A stretch of 33,545 bases of DNA from Pseudomonadota bacterium (GCA_021838635.1 JAKCDC010000031.1:1-33545), one strand, 5' to 3'. Shown: positions 16,196 through 25,400, numbered from the stretch's first letter. The notes: a model not told the origin generated them from the sequence alone. Numbers and translations: made by a program.

Positions 16196-17236
16196 ATGAG
16201 CCACGACGCCACCGACAGCTGGCGCCACGAGAAGGAGTCCGCTTGGCTGTATCGGCGGGTCGCGGCGGCGGAACCCGACGCCCACCACCGCCAGCTGTTT
16301 GAACAGCTGGCCGGGGCCGCCGAGGAGCAGGCTGGACATTGGGAGGAGGTGCTGCGACGCGAGCGCACGGCAGCACCTGCCTTCCGGCCCTCGACCCGCG
16401 CGCGGATTGTGGCCGCCCTGGTCGACGGACTCGGGCCGCGCGCACTGCGCTCGGTTTTAGCGGCGATGAAGTTGCGCGGCCTGTCGGTCTACAGCGGACC
16501 GGTCGTCGCCGGCCACGACATGCCGACCACGCTCGCGGACGTTGGCGCCCGCCATCGTGGCGGTCTCGGCGGCAACCTGCGGGCGACCGTGTTCGGCATC
16601 AACGACGGACTGCTCGCCAATGCCAGCCTGGTGATGGGAATCGCCGGCGCAGGCAGCACCCCGCGCCTGGTGTTGATCACCGGACTGGCTGGACTGCTCT
16701 CCGGCGCGTTGTCGATGGCCGCCGGGGAGTACGTTTCGGTGCGGTCGCAGCGCGAGATGTACGAATATCAGATGGCGCTCGAGCGCGCCGAGATCGCCGA
16801 ATATCCCGAAGAGGAAGCCGAAGAGCTGGCCCTGATCTACGCCGCGCGGGGCATGCCGCTGGCGCAGGCGCGAGACGTCAGCCAAACGCTGCTCGCGCGC
16901 CCGGAGCACGCGCTCGATGTACTGGCACGCGAAGAGCTGGGCCTCACCCCGGAGCTGCTCGGCGCACCCTGGGGCGCGGCCACCGCATCATTTCTCGCCT
17001 TCGCCTTCGGTGCCACTGTGCCACTGCTGCCCTTCATGGCCGGCAGCGCCGGGCTGCGCGCGATCGTGACCACCGCCGCCCTGACCGGCGCAACGCTGTT
17101 TGCCGTCGGTCTGGCCATCAGCCTGTTCACCGGCCGCCACGCGCTGCGCGGCGCGCTGCGCATGGTGCTGATCGGCGGAGCGGCCGGCCTCACGACCTAC
17201 CTGCTCGGTCGCGCACTCGGCGCGGCACTGCATTGA
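16196..17236 (+). CDS. Ferritin-like/VIT1-CCC1 family membrane protein
   Basis: 346 aa. Residues 1 to about 60 form a short helical hairpin rich in Glu and His (HEKESAWLYRRVAAAEPD, AAEEQAGHWEEVL), resembling the ferritin-like domain fused to CCC1/VIT1 transporters. The VIT1 domain begins near residue 122 with GGNLRATVFGINDGLLANASLVMG, followed by hydrophobic segments, the cytosolic loop SVRSQREMYEYQMALERAEI with EEEAEEL, and three C-terminal membrane segments. Family members move Fe2+ or Mn2+ out of the cytosol, protecting against metal stress. The classic diiron ExxH is not clear here (EEQAGH), so ferroxidase activity is doubtful. Stands alone on its strand. Confidence 0.85.
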   Translation: MSHDATDSWRHEKESAWLYRRVAAAEPDAHHRQLFEQLAGAAEEQAGHWEEVLRRERTAAPAFRPSTRARIVAALVDGLGPRALRSVLAAMKLRGLSVYSGPVVAGHDMPTTLADVGARHRGGLGGNLRATVFGINDGLLANASLVMGIAGAGSTPRLVLITGLAGLLSGALSMAAGEYVSVRSQREMYEYQMALERAEIAEYPEEEAEELALIYAARGMPLAQARDVSQTLLARPEHALDVLAREELGLTPELLGAPWGAATASFLAFAFGATVPLLPFMAGSAGLRAIVTTAALTGATLFAVGLAISLFTGRHALRGALRMVLIGGAAGLTTYLLGRALGAALH

Positions 17237-17279
17237 GCCGCGACGTGGCTGCGGATCTGGCCGGGGAGCGTCACAGCGC

Positions 17280-18701
17280 ATGAACGCACCAGCATCCGAG
17301 ACGCTCCAGAGGCTTGCGCACATCCTCGGGCCCCACCGCCTGCTCACGGCGGCGAATGACCTGCAGCCGTTTCTCACCGACCATCGCGCCCTCTACCGCG
17401 GTCACGCCTTGGCCGTGGCACAGCCGGAGACGGCAGCCGAAGTCGCTCAACTGCTCGCGGTGTGCAACCAGGCGCGCATCGGGGTCGTTCCGCAGGGCGG
17501 CAATACCGGATACTGCGGCGGCGCGACGCCCGATGAGAGCGGCGCACAGCTGGTGGTCAGCCTGGCGCGAATGAAGCGCATTCGCGCAATCGATGCACTC
17601 AACTACTCGCTGGTCGCCGAGGCCGGCTGCGTACTCGCTGACGTGCAGCGCGCCGCCGAGGACGCCGACCGTTACTTTCCGCTCAGTCTAGGCTCTGAAG
17701 GTAGCTGTCAGATCGGCGGCAACCTTTCGACCAACGCCGGCGGCGTGCACGTCCTGCGCTACGGCATGATGCGCGAATTGGTCCTGGGGCTGGAAGTGGC
17801 CCTGCCCGACGGCCGACTGCTGTCCTCACTCACACGCCTGCGCAAAGACAACACCGGCTATGACATCAAAGCGCTGTTCCTCGGCGCGGAAGGCTCCCTT
17901 GGCATCATCACCGCGGCGAGCCTGAAGCTCTTCCCGCGCATCCGCGCCACGGCGACGACATTCGCCGCCGTACGCGATCCACGTGCCGCCATCGAGCTGC
18001 TCGCCCGGCTGCGGGCGGCGAGCGCAGATCGCGTGAGTTCCTTTGAGCTGATCCCGCGCCTCGCCGTGGAGCTCACCGTCCGTCACATCCAGGGTGTACG
18101 TGACCCGCTACAAGCGTCACATTCGTGGTACGTGTTGTGCGAACTCAGTTCATCGCGCGCGCATGACGCACTGGAGACCATGCTGAGTGAGTGTCTGGAA
18201 CAAGCACTCACAGATGGTCTGCTCGCGGATGCCGTGCTGGCACGCAACGAACGCGAGCGCGCCGCGCTGTGGACGCTGCGCGAATCGATCCCGGAGGCGC
18301 AGCGCCGCGACGGTGCGAGCCTCAAGCACGACATCTCGGTTCCGGTGGCCGCAATAGCCGAGTTCATCGAGCGCGCCGGCAACTGGGTACGCGAGCACGT
18401 GCCCGACGGGCGCCTGGTGGCCTACGGTCACGCCGGCGATGGCAACCTGCACTTCAATATCAATCAGGCCCCCGATGCCGACCGCAGCGCGTTTCTCGCC
18501 CGCGGCGATACCGTGAAGCGCGCCATCCATGACCTGGTACGCGACTTCGACGGCAGCATCAGCGCCGAGCACGGCATCGGACGGCTGAAAGTCGCAGAGC
18601 TGGAGCGTTACGCCCCTGCGGTGGAGTTGGATCTGATGCGCGCTGTCAAACACGCCTTCGATCCCAACGGCATCATGAATCCTGGCAAGGTGCTGCGATG
18701 A
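17280..18701 (+). CDS. FAD-binding D-2-hydroxyacid dehydrogenase (GlcD/D2HGDH-like)
   Basis: 473 aa flavoprotein of the VAO/FAD-oxidase-C superfamily. The N-terminal PCMH-type FAD domain shows VVPQGGNTGYCGG (69-81), SLGSEGSCQIGGNLSTNAGG (136-155), NTGYDIKALFLGAEGSLGIIT (191-211). The C-terminal domain carries the metal/substrate motif YGHAGDGNLHFN (about 382-393) and SAEHGIG (about 429-435). This pattern fits D-lactate, D-2-hydroxyglutarate or glycolate-type dehydrogenases; the substrate cannot be fixed from sequence alone. No CCG (iron-sulfur) domain is fused. The next gene overlaps its stop by 4 nt (ATGA), so the two are probably co-translated. Confidence 0.9.
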   Translation: MNAPASETLQRLAHILGPHRLLTAANDLQPFLTDHRALYRGHALAVAQPETAAEVAQLLAVCNQARIGVVPQGGNTGYCGGATPDESGAQLVVSLARMKRIRAIDALNYSLVAEAGCVLADVQRAAEDADRYFPLSLGSEGSCQIGGNLSTNAGGVHVLRYGMMRELVLGLEVALPDGRLLSSLTRLRKDNTGYDIKALFLGAEGSLGIITAASLKLFPRIRATATTFAAVRDPRAAIELLARLRAASADRVSSFELIPRLAVELTVRHIQGVRDPLQASHSWYVLCELSSSRAHDALETMLSECLEQALTDGLLADAVLARNERERAALWTLRESIPEAQRRDGASLKHDISVPVAAIAEFIERAGNWVREHVPDGRLVAYGHAGDGNLHFNINQAPDADRSAFLARGDTVKRAIHDLVRDFDGSISAEHGIGRLKVAELERYAPAVELDLMRAVKHAFDPNGIMNPGKVLR

Positions 18702-19138
18702 GCACCACCGGCGGCTTTGCGCCCCGCCACGCACTCGGCACGCGGCTGCTCGCCACGGCCGCCCTGGCCAGCTGGACAGTGCCGTTGTGGTGCTTCCGAG
18801 TGCGCTACGGTGGTGCGGACCTCGCCCATCTCGTGCTGCCCGTACTGCTCGGCCTCGGCGTGCTGAGCGCGTCTCTGCGTCTGCTGCTGCACCGGCATGC
18901 CGAGAACTTCGGCATCTTCTTCCCGGCCGCCAGTGAGCAGCGCGGCAGCGTGCAGTCGATCCGACTGACCGCGGTGCTGCTGCTGGTGTTCAATCTTGGC
19001 GCCGCCGGTTTCATGCTGCACGATGCACTCTCGCACACCACGCTCGTGATGCTGATCCTGCTCTCGACGGTCTCGACCATGAATCTCACCGATGAGTGCT
19101 GGATCGCGCGCCGCGGCCGGCTGAACTCGCTCCCGTAG
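18698..19138 (+). CDS. Small integral membrane protein, unknown function
   Basis: 146 aa, overlapping the preceding dehydrogenase by ATGA. About four hydrophobic segments are visible: LLATAALASWTVPLWCF, LAHLVLPVLLGLGVLSASL, LTAVLLLVFNLGAAGFML and LVMLILLSTVSTM. Between segments 2 and 3 lies a hydrophilic loop with HRHAENFGIFFPAASEQRG. Coupling to a membrane-associated flavin dehydrogenase suggests a partner or anchor role, but nothing in the sequence (no haem- or quinone-binding motif) proves it. No named family recognised. Confidence 0.75.
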   Translation: MSTTGGFAPRHALGTRLLATAALASWTVPLWCFRVRYGGADLAHLVLPVLLGLGVLSASLRLLLHRHAENFGIFFPAASEQRGSVQSIRLTAVLLLVFNLGAAGFMLHDALSHTTLVMLILLSTVSTMNLTDECWIARRGRLNSLP

Positions 19139-19412
19139 CGCGACTCAGTCTTGCCGCCAGCGCTGAGGCCAGGGATGTCCGCACGTGAGCACCCGGACTT
19201 GGCCCTGCCCTCAGCGGTTCCCAACAGCAGAGGGCAGCGCCCGTCGGCCTGCCGCGGCGCTCGGATCTGCGCGCAAATAGCCGCTCGGTCAGCACCACCC
19301 CAACCGCCTGCCGCTACGATTGACCGCCGTTCGGGGAGGGCGCGCGCGGCGTGAGCATCTGGTGGGCTGCGGGTACGCGAGCGACACGGTACAATCACTG
19401 CCGAGGTACCTT

Positions 19413-19970
19413 ATGCACCATCACCACCGCTCATCCGCATCCTGGGGCGTGCGCGCCGCATGGCTGGCGGCATTTCTGCTCACCACGCTGCTGTTCAGCG
19501 TGGGACTGACCTGTGCCGTTCCGCTGATCGCCTTCGGTGCGATCTGCGCGCTGCGCCAGAGCCGCGGCCAAGCGCTGGGGCTTACCGCCGCACTGTGGCT
19601 CGCTACGGAACTCATCGGCTTCACGCTGCTGCGCTTCCCGGTGAGCCTTGCGGCCTTTGGCTGGGGCGCGCTGGTCGGCGCGGCGCTGCTGGTGGCGACG
19701 GCGGCCGCGAGTACCGCAGCCCGGCGCGTGCCGGGGACGGCAGGCATCATCGCCACCTACCTCAGCGCGTTCGGCCTCTATGAGGGGATCCTGTGGGCCG
19801 TCAGCCGCCTGGTCGGCGGCGCAAGCGGCGCCTTCACCCCCGGCATCCTGACCCAGGTATTCGTGCTGAACGGCGTGACATTCGCAGCTCTGGTGCTGGT
19901 GGGCGCGCTCACCTCGGGCCGTACCGCCGGCCGCCCGCTTACCGCGCACGCGCAGCGCCGCGCGGCCTGA
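19413..19970 (+). CDS. Integral membrane protein, unknown function, with native N-terminal His run
   Basis: 185 aa from ATG 19413, chosen for GAGG six nt upstream and because the 31 residues before it in the same frame are Arg-rich and unlike coding sequence. The protein starts MHHHHRSS and then has about five hydrophobic stretches: WLAAFLLTTLLFSVGLTCAVPLIAFGAICAL, LTAALWLATELIGFTLL, LAAFGWGALVGAALLVATAA, IIATYLSAFGLYEGILWAVS, and VFVLNGVTFAALVLVGAL. The plan is that of a small membrane protein; no transport signature is recognised. TACAAT at about 19389-19394 may be its -10. It converges on tesB. Confidence 0.75.
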   Translation: MHHHHRSSASWGVRAAWLAAFLLTTLLFSVGLTCAVPLIAFGAICALRQSRGQALGLTAALWLATELIGFTLLRFPVSLAAFGWGALVGAALLVATAAASTAARRVPGTAGIIATYLSAFGLYEGILWAVSRLVGGASGAFTPGILTQVFVLNGVTFAALVLVGALTSGRTAGRPLTAHAQRRAA

Positions 19971-19989
19971 TTCCCCGACGTCGACCGAA

Positions 19990-20016
19990 GTCGCGGCCGC
20001 CCAGAGCGGCCGCGAC
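19990..20016. terminator. Strong hairpin between convergent genes
   Basis: Perfect 11-bp GC-rich stem, arms 19990-20000 and 20006-20016 (GTCGCGGCCGC and complement), 5-nt loop. It sits in the 48-bp gap between the stop codons of the membrane protein and tesB. Neither side has a T-tract, so it may act as a transcript-end stabiliser or a weak bidirectional terminator. Confidence 0.5.
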
Positions 20017-20018
20017 CG

Positions 20019-20888
20019 TCATGGTTGTCCCGTACGGCGCAGCCGGACCAGTCCTTCCTGTGCCGTGCTGGCGACCAGACGGCCGTCGCGCGCATAGACC
20101 CCGGCACGTGCGAATCCGCGCGCACCAGAGGCACTTGGGCTCTCCACCGCGTAGAGCAGCCAGTCATCGACCCGCAGCGGCCGGTGAAACCACATGGCGT
20201 GATCGATACTCGCCATCACCAGCGCGCCGCTGAACGAGGACTTGCCGTGCGGCAGCGTCGCCGTATCGAGCAGGAAGTAATCCGACAGATACGCCAGCAG
20301 CCGGCGGTGCAGACCCTCGTCTGCGGGCAACGCATCGACGGCGCGAAACCAGACCTGGCGCGCTGGCGTGGCCACCCCGGCCGCGAGCGACTCCATCGGC
20401 TGCACCAGACGGAACTCAAACGGCCGCGGCCGCTCCAGGAAACGCCGCACGGCCTGCGGCAGCCGCTCCAGCAGCTCCGGCGGCGGGCGACTGGCATCCG
20501 GCAGCGATTCCGGCGGTGGCACGGCAGGCATCGGGGTCTGATGCTCGAAGCCCTCCTCGGGGATCTGGAACGATGCGGCCATGTTGAAGATCGGCGAGCC
20601 GTGCTGGATCGCAACCACGCGGCGATTGCAGAACGAGTGCCCGTCGAGACTGCGGTCCACTTGATAGACGATCGGCGCGCTGAAATCCCCGCGGCGCAGA
20701 AAGTAGGCATGCAGCGAGTGCACGGTTCGCCCCTCGACCGTGGCGGTGGCGGCCGTGAGCGCCTGGCCCAGCACCTGGCCGCCGAACACCTGCGGGCTGC
20801 CGATGTCGCGGCTTTCGCCGCGGAACAGATCAACCTCGAGCCGCTCCAGATCGAGCAGCTTGATCAAATCGGCCAGTCGCGGATCCAT
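20019..20888 (-). CDS. tesB: Acyl-CoA thioesterase II (TesB)
   Basis: 289 aa from ATG 20886-20888, with GGGGA about 8 nt upstream; the frame is open further upstream but that part is antisense-free overlap with the neighbouring reductase. Double hot-dog fold thioesterase hydrolysing acyl-CoA to free fatty acid and CoA. Seen: FRGESRDIGSPQVFGGQVLGQAL, HSLHAYFLRRGD, then in the second half ASIDHAMWFHRPLRVDDWLLY, ESPSASGARGF and STAQEGLVR. The Asp, Ser/Thr and Gln positions match the catalytic triad region of E. coli TesB (286 aa). It lies 29 bp downstream of the reductase gene on the same strand, probably one operon. Confidence 0.94.
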   Translation of the reverse strand: MDPRLADLIKLLDLERLEVDLFRGESRDIGSPQVFGGQVLGQALTAATATVEGRTVHSLHAYFLRRGDFSAPIVYQVDRSLDGHSFCNRRVVAIQHGSPIFNMAASFQIPEEGFEHQTPMPAVPPPESLPDASRPPPELLERLPQAVRRFLERPRPFEFRLVQPMESLAAGVATPARQVWFRAVDALPADEGLHRRLLAYLSDYFLLDTATLPHGKSSFSGALVMASIDHAMWFHRPLRVDDWLLYAVESPSASGARGFARAGVYARDGRLVASTAQEGLVRLRRTGQP

Positions 20889-20917
20889 CAGGTTGTTCCC
20901 CTTGCCGGACGAGAGGG

Positions 20918-21985
20918 TCAATCGGGTACGCCGAGCCGCTGATGCATGATCGGACTCGTGGTCGTGTACTGGAGAAACTGCCGCTTCTGCGGATACAGGT
21001 GGTGCTGGATCGCGAACGCCGCCAGTGCCGCCTCGTGGAAGCCGGAGAGGATCAGCTTCTTCTTGCCCGGGTAGGTGTTGATGTCGCCGACGGCGAACAC
21101 CCCGGGCACGCTGGTCTGGAACTTCTCGGTATCGACCTGCAGAGCGCGCTTCTCCAGCTCCAGTCCCCACTCGGCGATCGGCCCAAGCTTCGGATGCAGT
21201 CCGAAGAACACCAGCACCTGCTCGGCTGCAAGCGTCTCGAGCGCCCCATCGGGGCGCTTCACGGTGACCCCGGTCAGGCGCTGCGCCAGGCTGCTGAGTG
21301 CGTGCGGCACGGCCTCATGGCACCGCATGCGTCCGGCGGCCACCGCCTCACGCATCTTGGCCACCGACGCTGGAGCGGCGCGGAACTCCGCCCGGCGATG
21401 AACCAGAGTCAGGCTCTTGGCTCGCGCGAGCAGCTCCAGCGTCCAGTCGAGCGCGGAATCACCGCCGCCGAAGATCACGATGTCCTTGCCGGCGAACGCC
21501 GCCGCTTCACGGACCCGGTAGTGAATAGCATCGCCTTCGAATGCCTCGGCGCCCTCGAGGCCGATGCGCCGGGGCTGGAACGATCCGACGCCAGCGGCGA
21601 TCACCACCGCGCCGGCATTGAAGTGCGTACCGGCGGCGGTGCGCAGATCGAAGCGGCCATCGGCACGGCGCGTCATCTCGGTCACTTCCTGGCCGAGGTG
21701 AAACTGCGGATGGAACGGCTTGATCTGCTCAAGCAGCCGGTCGATCAGCTCCTGCGCGCCGCACACCGGCAGCGCCGGGATGTCGTAGATCGGCTTCTGC
21801 GGATACAGCTCGGTGCACTGGCCGCCCGGATGCGCCAGGGAATCGATGAGGTGCGCTCCGATACCGAGCAGACCCAGCTCGAATACCTGGAACAGTCCGC
21901 AGGGTCCGGCACCGATGATCACGACGTCGGCATCGATCGGCGCGCCGGCCTGCTGCGCTGCGCTTTGCGTGCTCACTTGGCTCAC
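20918..21985 (-). CDS. Thioredoxin-reductase-like ferredoxin/flavodoxin-NADP reductase (type 2 FNR)
   Basis: 355 aa. FAD motif VVIIGAGPCGLFQVFELG (21-38), then PGGQCTELYPQKPIYDIPA, a hallmark of the YumC-type ferredoxin-NADP reductases. NADPH motif IVIFGGGDSALDWTLEL, and the C-terminal FAD contact FAVGDINTYPGKKKLILSG. The redox-active CxxC of true thioredoxin reductases is absent, which supports the FNR reading. Family members pass electrons between NADPH and ferredoxin or flavodoxin. No ferredoxin gene is adjacent. It is followed at 29 bp by tesB on the same strand. Confidence 0.88.
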   Translation of the reverse strand: MSQVSTQSAAQQAGAPIDADVVIIGAGPCGLFQVFELGLLGIGAHLIDSLAHPGGQCTELYPQKPIYDIPALPVCGAQELIDRLLEQIKPFHPQFHLGQEVTEMTRRADGRFDLRTAAGTHFNAGAVVIAAGVGSFQPRRIGLEGAEAFEGDAIHYRVREAAAFAGKDIVIFGGGDSALDWTLELLARAKSLTLVHRRAEFRAAPASVAKMREAVAAGRMRCHEAVPHALSSLAQRLTGVTVKRPDGALETLAAEQVLVFFGLHPKLGPIAEWGLELEKRALQVDTEKFQTSVPGVFAVGDINTYPGKKKLILSGFHEAALAAFAIQHHLYPQKRQFLQYTTTSPIMHQRLGVPD

Positions 21986-22043
21986 TTCGTCCCCGCTGGG
22001 TGCAAAGCGGCCATTTTACCGAGCTTGTGTGCGGGATGCGCCC

Positions 22044-22343
22044 CTACGCGCGGCCGGCGTTCGAATCGGTCGGCGTGTGGAAATATTCGCTCTCGGCCGC
22101 CAACTGCTCGATCAGCCGCTTCAGCTCCGCCATGCGGCCCTCGGCCGTGCTGATCGGCATGCAATCCTGGCAGCGCGGATCCCCGCACGGCTGGCGCGAA
22201 TAGAGCCAATACTGCAGCGCGCCGGCGAGTAATCCGTCGGCGATGTCCCACAGGTCGGCGTCCCGGTCTTTGTCCGCGATCTTGTTGCCCAGATCGACGG
22301 CTTTGGTGAAGGCAGAATCGAAGGTATCGGCGATTTCAGTCAT
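22044..22343 (-). CDS. Small conserved-type protein with CxxxxCxxC motif
   Basis: 99 aa from ATG 22341-22343, preceded by GGAGAAG 8-9 nt upstream. The sequence starts MTEIADTFDSAFTKAVDLGNKI, is predicted mainly helical, and contains CGDPRCQDCMPIST near the middle followed by a helical segment GRMAELKRLIEQLAAESEYF. The three close cysteines suggest a metal or redox site, but no domain is recognised and no function can be given. It lies between the reductase and the glycerophosphodiesterase on the same strand, 58 bp upstream of the former. Confidence 0.7.
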   Translation of the reverse strand: MTEIADTFDSAFTKAVDLGNKIADKDRDADLWDIADGLLAGALQYWLYSRQPCGDPRCQDCMPISTAEGRMAELKRLIEQLAAESEYFHTPTDSNAGRA

Positions 22344-22422
22344 GGGCCATCTTCTCCCACAGGCCGCCAGTATACGGCAAAGGGCCCGCACGCATGGCCG
22401 CGACACCGCGGCCCGCTCCAGT

Positions 22423-23475
22423 TCAAGCCTTGTCGCACCCTGCCTGATCGAGGAACGCCGCACGAGCACGCACGCCAATGTCGGGTTGGTCGGTGAAGAA
22501 CCCGTCGACGCCGGCCGCCAGAAAGCGGCTGATTTCCCAAGCCAGATCGCCCCACTCCTGATCGGCTCCGCCCGTGCGCGCCTCGGCCGGCAGAAAGGCG
22601 TTTTCGGCGCGGAAGGTCCACGGAATCACCTTGAGGCCCTGCGCGTGGCTGTCGGCGATGAGCCGCGTCGGGTGCGCCAGGCGTCCAGACGCCTCGCGCG
22701 GAATGAGCAGGGACTTCTCCGGGCCGATGCCCGTGGCGTAGGTGGCGATATCGGCCAGGCCGGCCGGCTGCGCCATCTGCGCGAAGGTCTGCGTCCCGCC
22801 CGCCCGACGCACGTCTTCCGGGGCGCCAGCAGCCTCCAGCAGCTGCACCAACGGCAGGCCCGTCAGACGCTTCAGGGTCCGCAAGATGCCGGTCTCGAAC
22901 GACTCCAGGAGCACACCGGACGCGCGCGCCGTGCAGCCGTGCGTCTCCAGTGCGTGCAGCACAGCGCCGGTCATCTCCAGCCCACAGGCGGCAAAGTGAC
23001 TCGGATGCTTCAGCTCCGCAACCAGCACGATCGGCGGCGGCACCGGCCGGCCGCACTCGGCGGCCGCATCTTCCCGCTCGCGCTGTACTGCGGCGCGCAG
23101 CCGCAGAATCTCCTCGAACGTGGCGATCTCGAACTGTCCGTCGAAGCGGCTGTTGTGCGGGCGCAGCGCCGCGATGCGCTCGCGCACGCGCAGACGCTTC
23201 AGCTCCTGGAGGGTAAAATCCTCGCTGAACCAGCCGGTGACCGCCTCGCCGTCGATCTGCTTGGTGACCCGCCGGGATGCGAACTCGGCATGCTGCGCCA
23301 CGTCCGTCGTACCGCCGAGCTCGTTCTCGTGCCGCGCCACCAGCACCCCGTCGCGCGTCATGACCAGGTCAGGCTCGAATGCGTCCGCACCCTGCTGCAG
23401 CGCCAGGTAGTACGCCGCCAGCGTGTGCTCCGGCAGATAGCCGCTCGCGCCGCGGTGTGCAATCACCAGAGGCAT
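22423..23475 (-). CDS. glpQ: Glycerophosphodiester phosphodiesterase (GDPD family)
   Basis: 350 aa without a signal peptide, so predicted cytosolic (UgpQ-like in location but GlpQ-like in length). It hydrolyses glycerophosphodiesters to glycerol-3-phosphate and an alcohol. Motifs: IAHRGASGYLPEHTLAAY with catalytic His7 and Arg8, FEPDLVMTRDG with metal ligands Glu34 and Asp36, and VARHE with the second catalytic His49. Later conserved parts are VAELKHP, GVLLESFE and the C-terminal GVDGFFTDQPD. The start is 29 bp from the divergent glgB start. Which GDPD substrate it prefers cannot be told. Confidence 0.92.
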   Translation of the reverse strand: MPLVIAHRGASGYLPEHTLAAYYLALQQGADAFEPDLVMTRDGVLVARHENELGGTTDVAQHAEFASRRVTKQIDGEAVTGWFSEDFTLQELKRLRVRERIAALRPHNSRFDGQFEIATFEEILRLRAAVQREREDAAAECGRPVPPPIVLVAELKHPSHFAACGLEMTGAVLHALETHGCTARASGVLLESFETGILRTLKRLTGLPLVQLLEAAGAPEDVRRAGGTQTFAQMAQPAGLADIATYATGIGPEKSLLIPREASGRLAHPTRLIADSHAQGLKVIPWTFRAENAFLPAEARTGGADQEWGDLAWEISRFLAAGVDGFFTDQPDIGVRARAAFLDQAGCDKA

Positions 23476-23492
23476 GATGGCAGCGCAGTTGC

Positions 23493-23498
23493 TACACT
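23493..23498 (+). promoter_or_regulatory. Candidate extended -10 giving a leaderless glgB mRNA
   Basis: TTGCTACACT contains an extended -10 (TGnTACACT). Six nt separate it from the GTG start codon, so transcription would begin at or next to the start. No ribosome-binding site precedes GTG, and an in-frame stop at 23475 rules out a longer reading frame. Confidence 0.4.
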
Positions 23499-23504
23499 CA
23501 GCCC

Positions 23505-25400
23505 GTGCTGCTCACTGAACATGATATTTACCTGTTTCGTGAAGGGACGCACGGCCGGGCCTACGAGAAGCTCGGCGCGCACCTGCTGCCGGCTCACGCC
23601 GGGCGGGCGGCGGGCACGTATTTCGCGGTCTGGGCACCGAATGCCGCCTCGGTGGCGGTCATCGGTGACTTCAACGCGTGGGACCCGCTCGCTCATCCGC
23701 TCGCGCCGCGGCCGGACTCCTCGGGCATCTGGGACGCATTCGTGCCTGGCTTGGGCGCCGGCACGCTGTACAAGTATCACATAGTCTCCCACCAGCAAGG
23801 CTACACGGTCGACAAGAGCGATCCGTTCGCGTTCCGCTGCGAGACCCCGCCGCGCACCGCCTCGGTGGTCTGCGACCTCGCCTACGACTGGAACGATGGG
23901 CAGTGGCTTAAGCAGCGCGCGCAGTACCAATCCCTCAACGCACCGTGGTCGATCTACGAGCTGCACCTCGGTTCCTTCCGGCGCAAGCCCGAGGAGGACA
24001 ACCGGCCACTGAACTACCGCGAGCTCGCCGAGGCGGTCGCCGCCCATGTCACCGATCTGGGCTTTACCCACGTCGAGTTGCTGCCGATCATGGAGCACCC
24101 GTTCTACGGCTCGTGGGGCTACCAGGTCACGGGATTTTTCGCCCCGACGTCGCGCTATGGCACGCCGCAAGATTTCATGTACTTCGTCGATTACCTGCAC
24201 CAGCGCGGCATCGGTGTCGTTCTCGACTGGGTCCCCTCGCACTTCCCCGCCGACCAGCATGGACTGGCATTTTTCGACGGCACGCACCTCTACGAGCATG
24301 CCGACCCGCGCCAGGGCCATCACCCGGACTGGAAAAGTTCGATCTTCAACTACGGCCGTGCCGAGGTCCGCAACTTCCTGCTGAGCAGCGCACTGTTCTG
24401 GATGGAGGTCTACCATATCGACGCGCTGCGAGTCGATGCCGTCGCCTCGATGCTCTATCTCGACTATGCGCGCAAAGACGGCGAGTGGATTGCGAACCGC
24501 TACGGCGGCCACGAGAACCTCGAGGCTGTCGAGTTCCTCAAGCAGCTGAATCAGTCCGTGTACCGCGACCATCCCGACACCCAGACCATCGCGGAGGAAT
24601 CGACGGCCTGGCCGATGGTCTCGCGCCCGACGTATCTCGGCGGCCTCGGGTTCGGCATGAAGTGGAACATGGGCTGGATGCACGACACGCTGAAGTACTT
24701 TGCGGCCGATCCGGTCTACCGCAAGTTCCACCATCACCAGATCACCTTCAGCCTGTGGTACGCGTTCAGCGAGAACTTCGTACTGCCCCTCTCGCACGAC
24801 GAGGTGGTGCACGGCAAGGGCTCTCTGCTTGGCAAGATGGCCGGGGATGAGTGGCAACGTTTCGCGAACCTGAGACTGCTCTACGGGTACCTCTGGACCC
24901 ACCCCGGCAAGAAGCTGATGTTCATGGGCGGGGAGTTCGCCCAGACCTGCGAGTGGCAGCATGAGCAGAGCCTAGAGTGGCACCTGCTGCAATACGCCCC
25001 GCACCAGGGCGTGCAGCACTGGGTGCGCGACCTGAACCGGCTGTACCGCGCACTGCCGGCGCTGCACGCGCGCGACTTCAGCCCCGAGGGGTTCGAATGG
25101 ATCGACTGCGACAATGCCGATGACAGCGTGATTGTCTACTTGCGCCGCGGCGGCGAGGGGCGCGAGGTCGCGCTGGTCGCCTGCAACTTCACGCCCGTGC
25201 CACGCGAGCACTACCGCATCGGCGTCCCGTTCGGCGGCAGATGGATCGAGCGGCTCAACAGCGATGCCCCGCAATACGGCGGCAGCGGCATCGGGAACCT
25301 AGGCGGCACCGACGCGCTCGAGCACGCCCTGCACGGCCGGCCGTATTCGCTAGCACTGCGCCTGCCACCGCTCGCCGTGCTCGTGCTGACGCCCGAATAA
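23505..25400 (+). CDS. glgB: 1,4-alpha-glucan branching enzyme GlgB
   Basis: 631 aa from GTG. GH13 enzyme that makes alpha-1,6 branches in glycogen. An N-terminal CBM48 domain ([22 protein letters not shown]) precedes the barrel: [50 protein letters not shown] with nucleophile Asp311, TIAEEST with the acid/base Glu364/365, and [15 protein letters not shown] with Asp432. The C-terminal beta domain closes with [18 protein letters not shown]. It begins directly at [25 protein letters not shown], so it lacks the extra N1 module of longer GlgB forms such as E. coli (728 aa). No other glycogen gene is adjacent. Confidence 0.95.
   Translation: MLLTEHDIYLFREGTHGRAYEKLGAHLLPAHAGRAAGTYFAVWAPNAASVAVIGDFNAWDPLAHPLAPRPDSSGIWDAFVPGLGAGTLYKYHIVSHQQGYTVDKSDPFAFRCETPPRTASVVCDLAYDWNDGQWLKQRAQYQSLNAPWSIYELHLGSFRRKPEEDNRPLNYRELAEAVAAHVTDLGFTHVELLPIMEHPFYGSWGYQVTGFFAPTSRYGTPQDFMYFVDYLHQRGIGVVLDWVPSHFPADQHGLAFFDGTHLYEHADPRQGHHPDWKSSIFNYGRAEVRNFLLSSALFWMEVYHIDALRVDAVASMLYLDYARKDGEWIANRYGGHENLEAVEFLKQLNQSVYRDHPDTQTIAEESTAWPMVSRPTYLGGLGFGMKWNMGWMHDTLKYFAADPVYRKFHHHQITFSLWYAFSENFVLPLSHDEVVHGKGSLLGKMAGDEWQRFANLRLLYGYLWTHPGKKLMFMGGEFAQTCEWQHEQSLEWHLLQYAPHQGVQHWVRDLNRLYRALPALHARDFSPEGFEWIDCDNADDSVIVYLRRGGEGREVALVACNFTPVPREHYRIGVPFGGRWIERLNSDAPQYGGSGIGNLGGTDALEHALHGRPYSLALRLPPLAVLVLTPE

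Noticed and set aside
23463-24962. 499-codon frame antisense to glgB
   Set aside because: High-GC shadow of glgB with no domain; glgB has full catalytic motifs.
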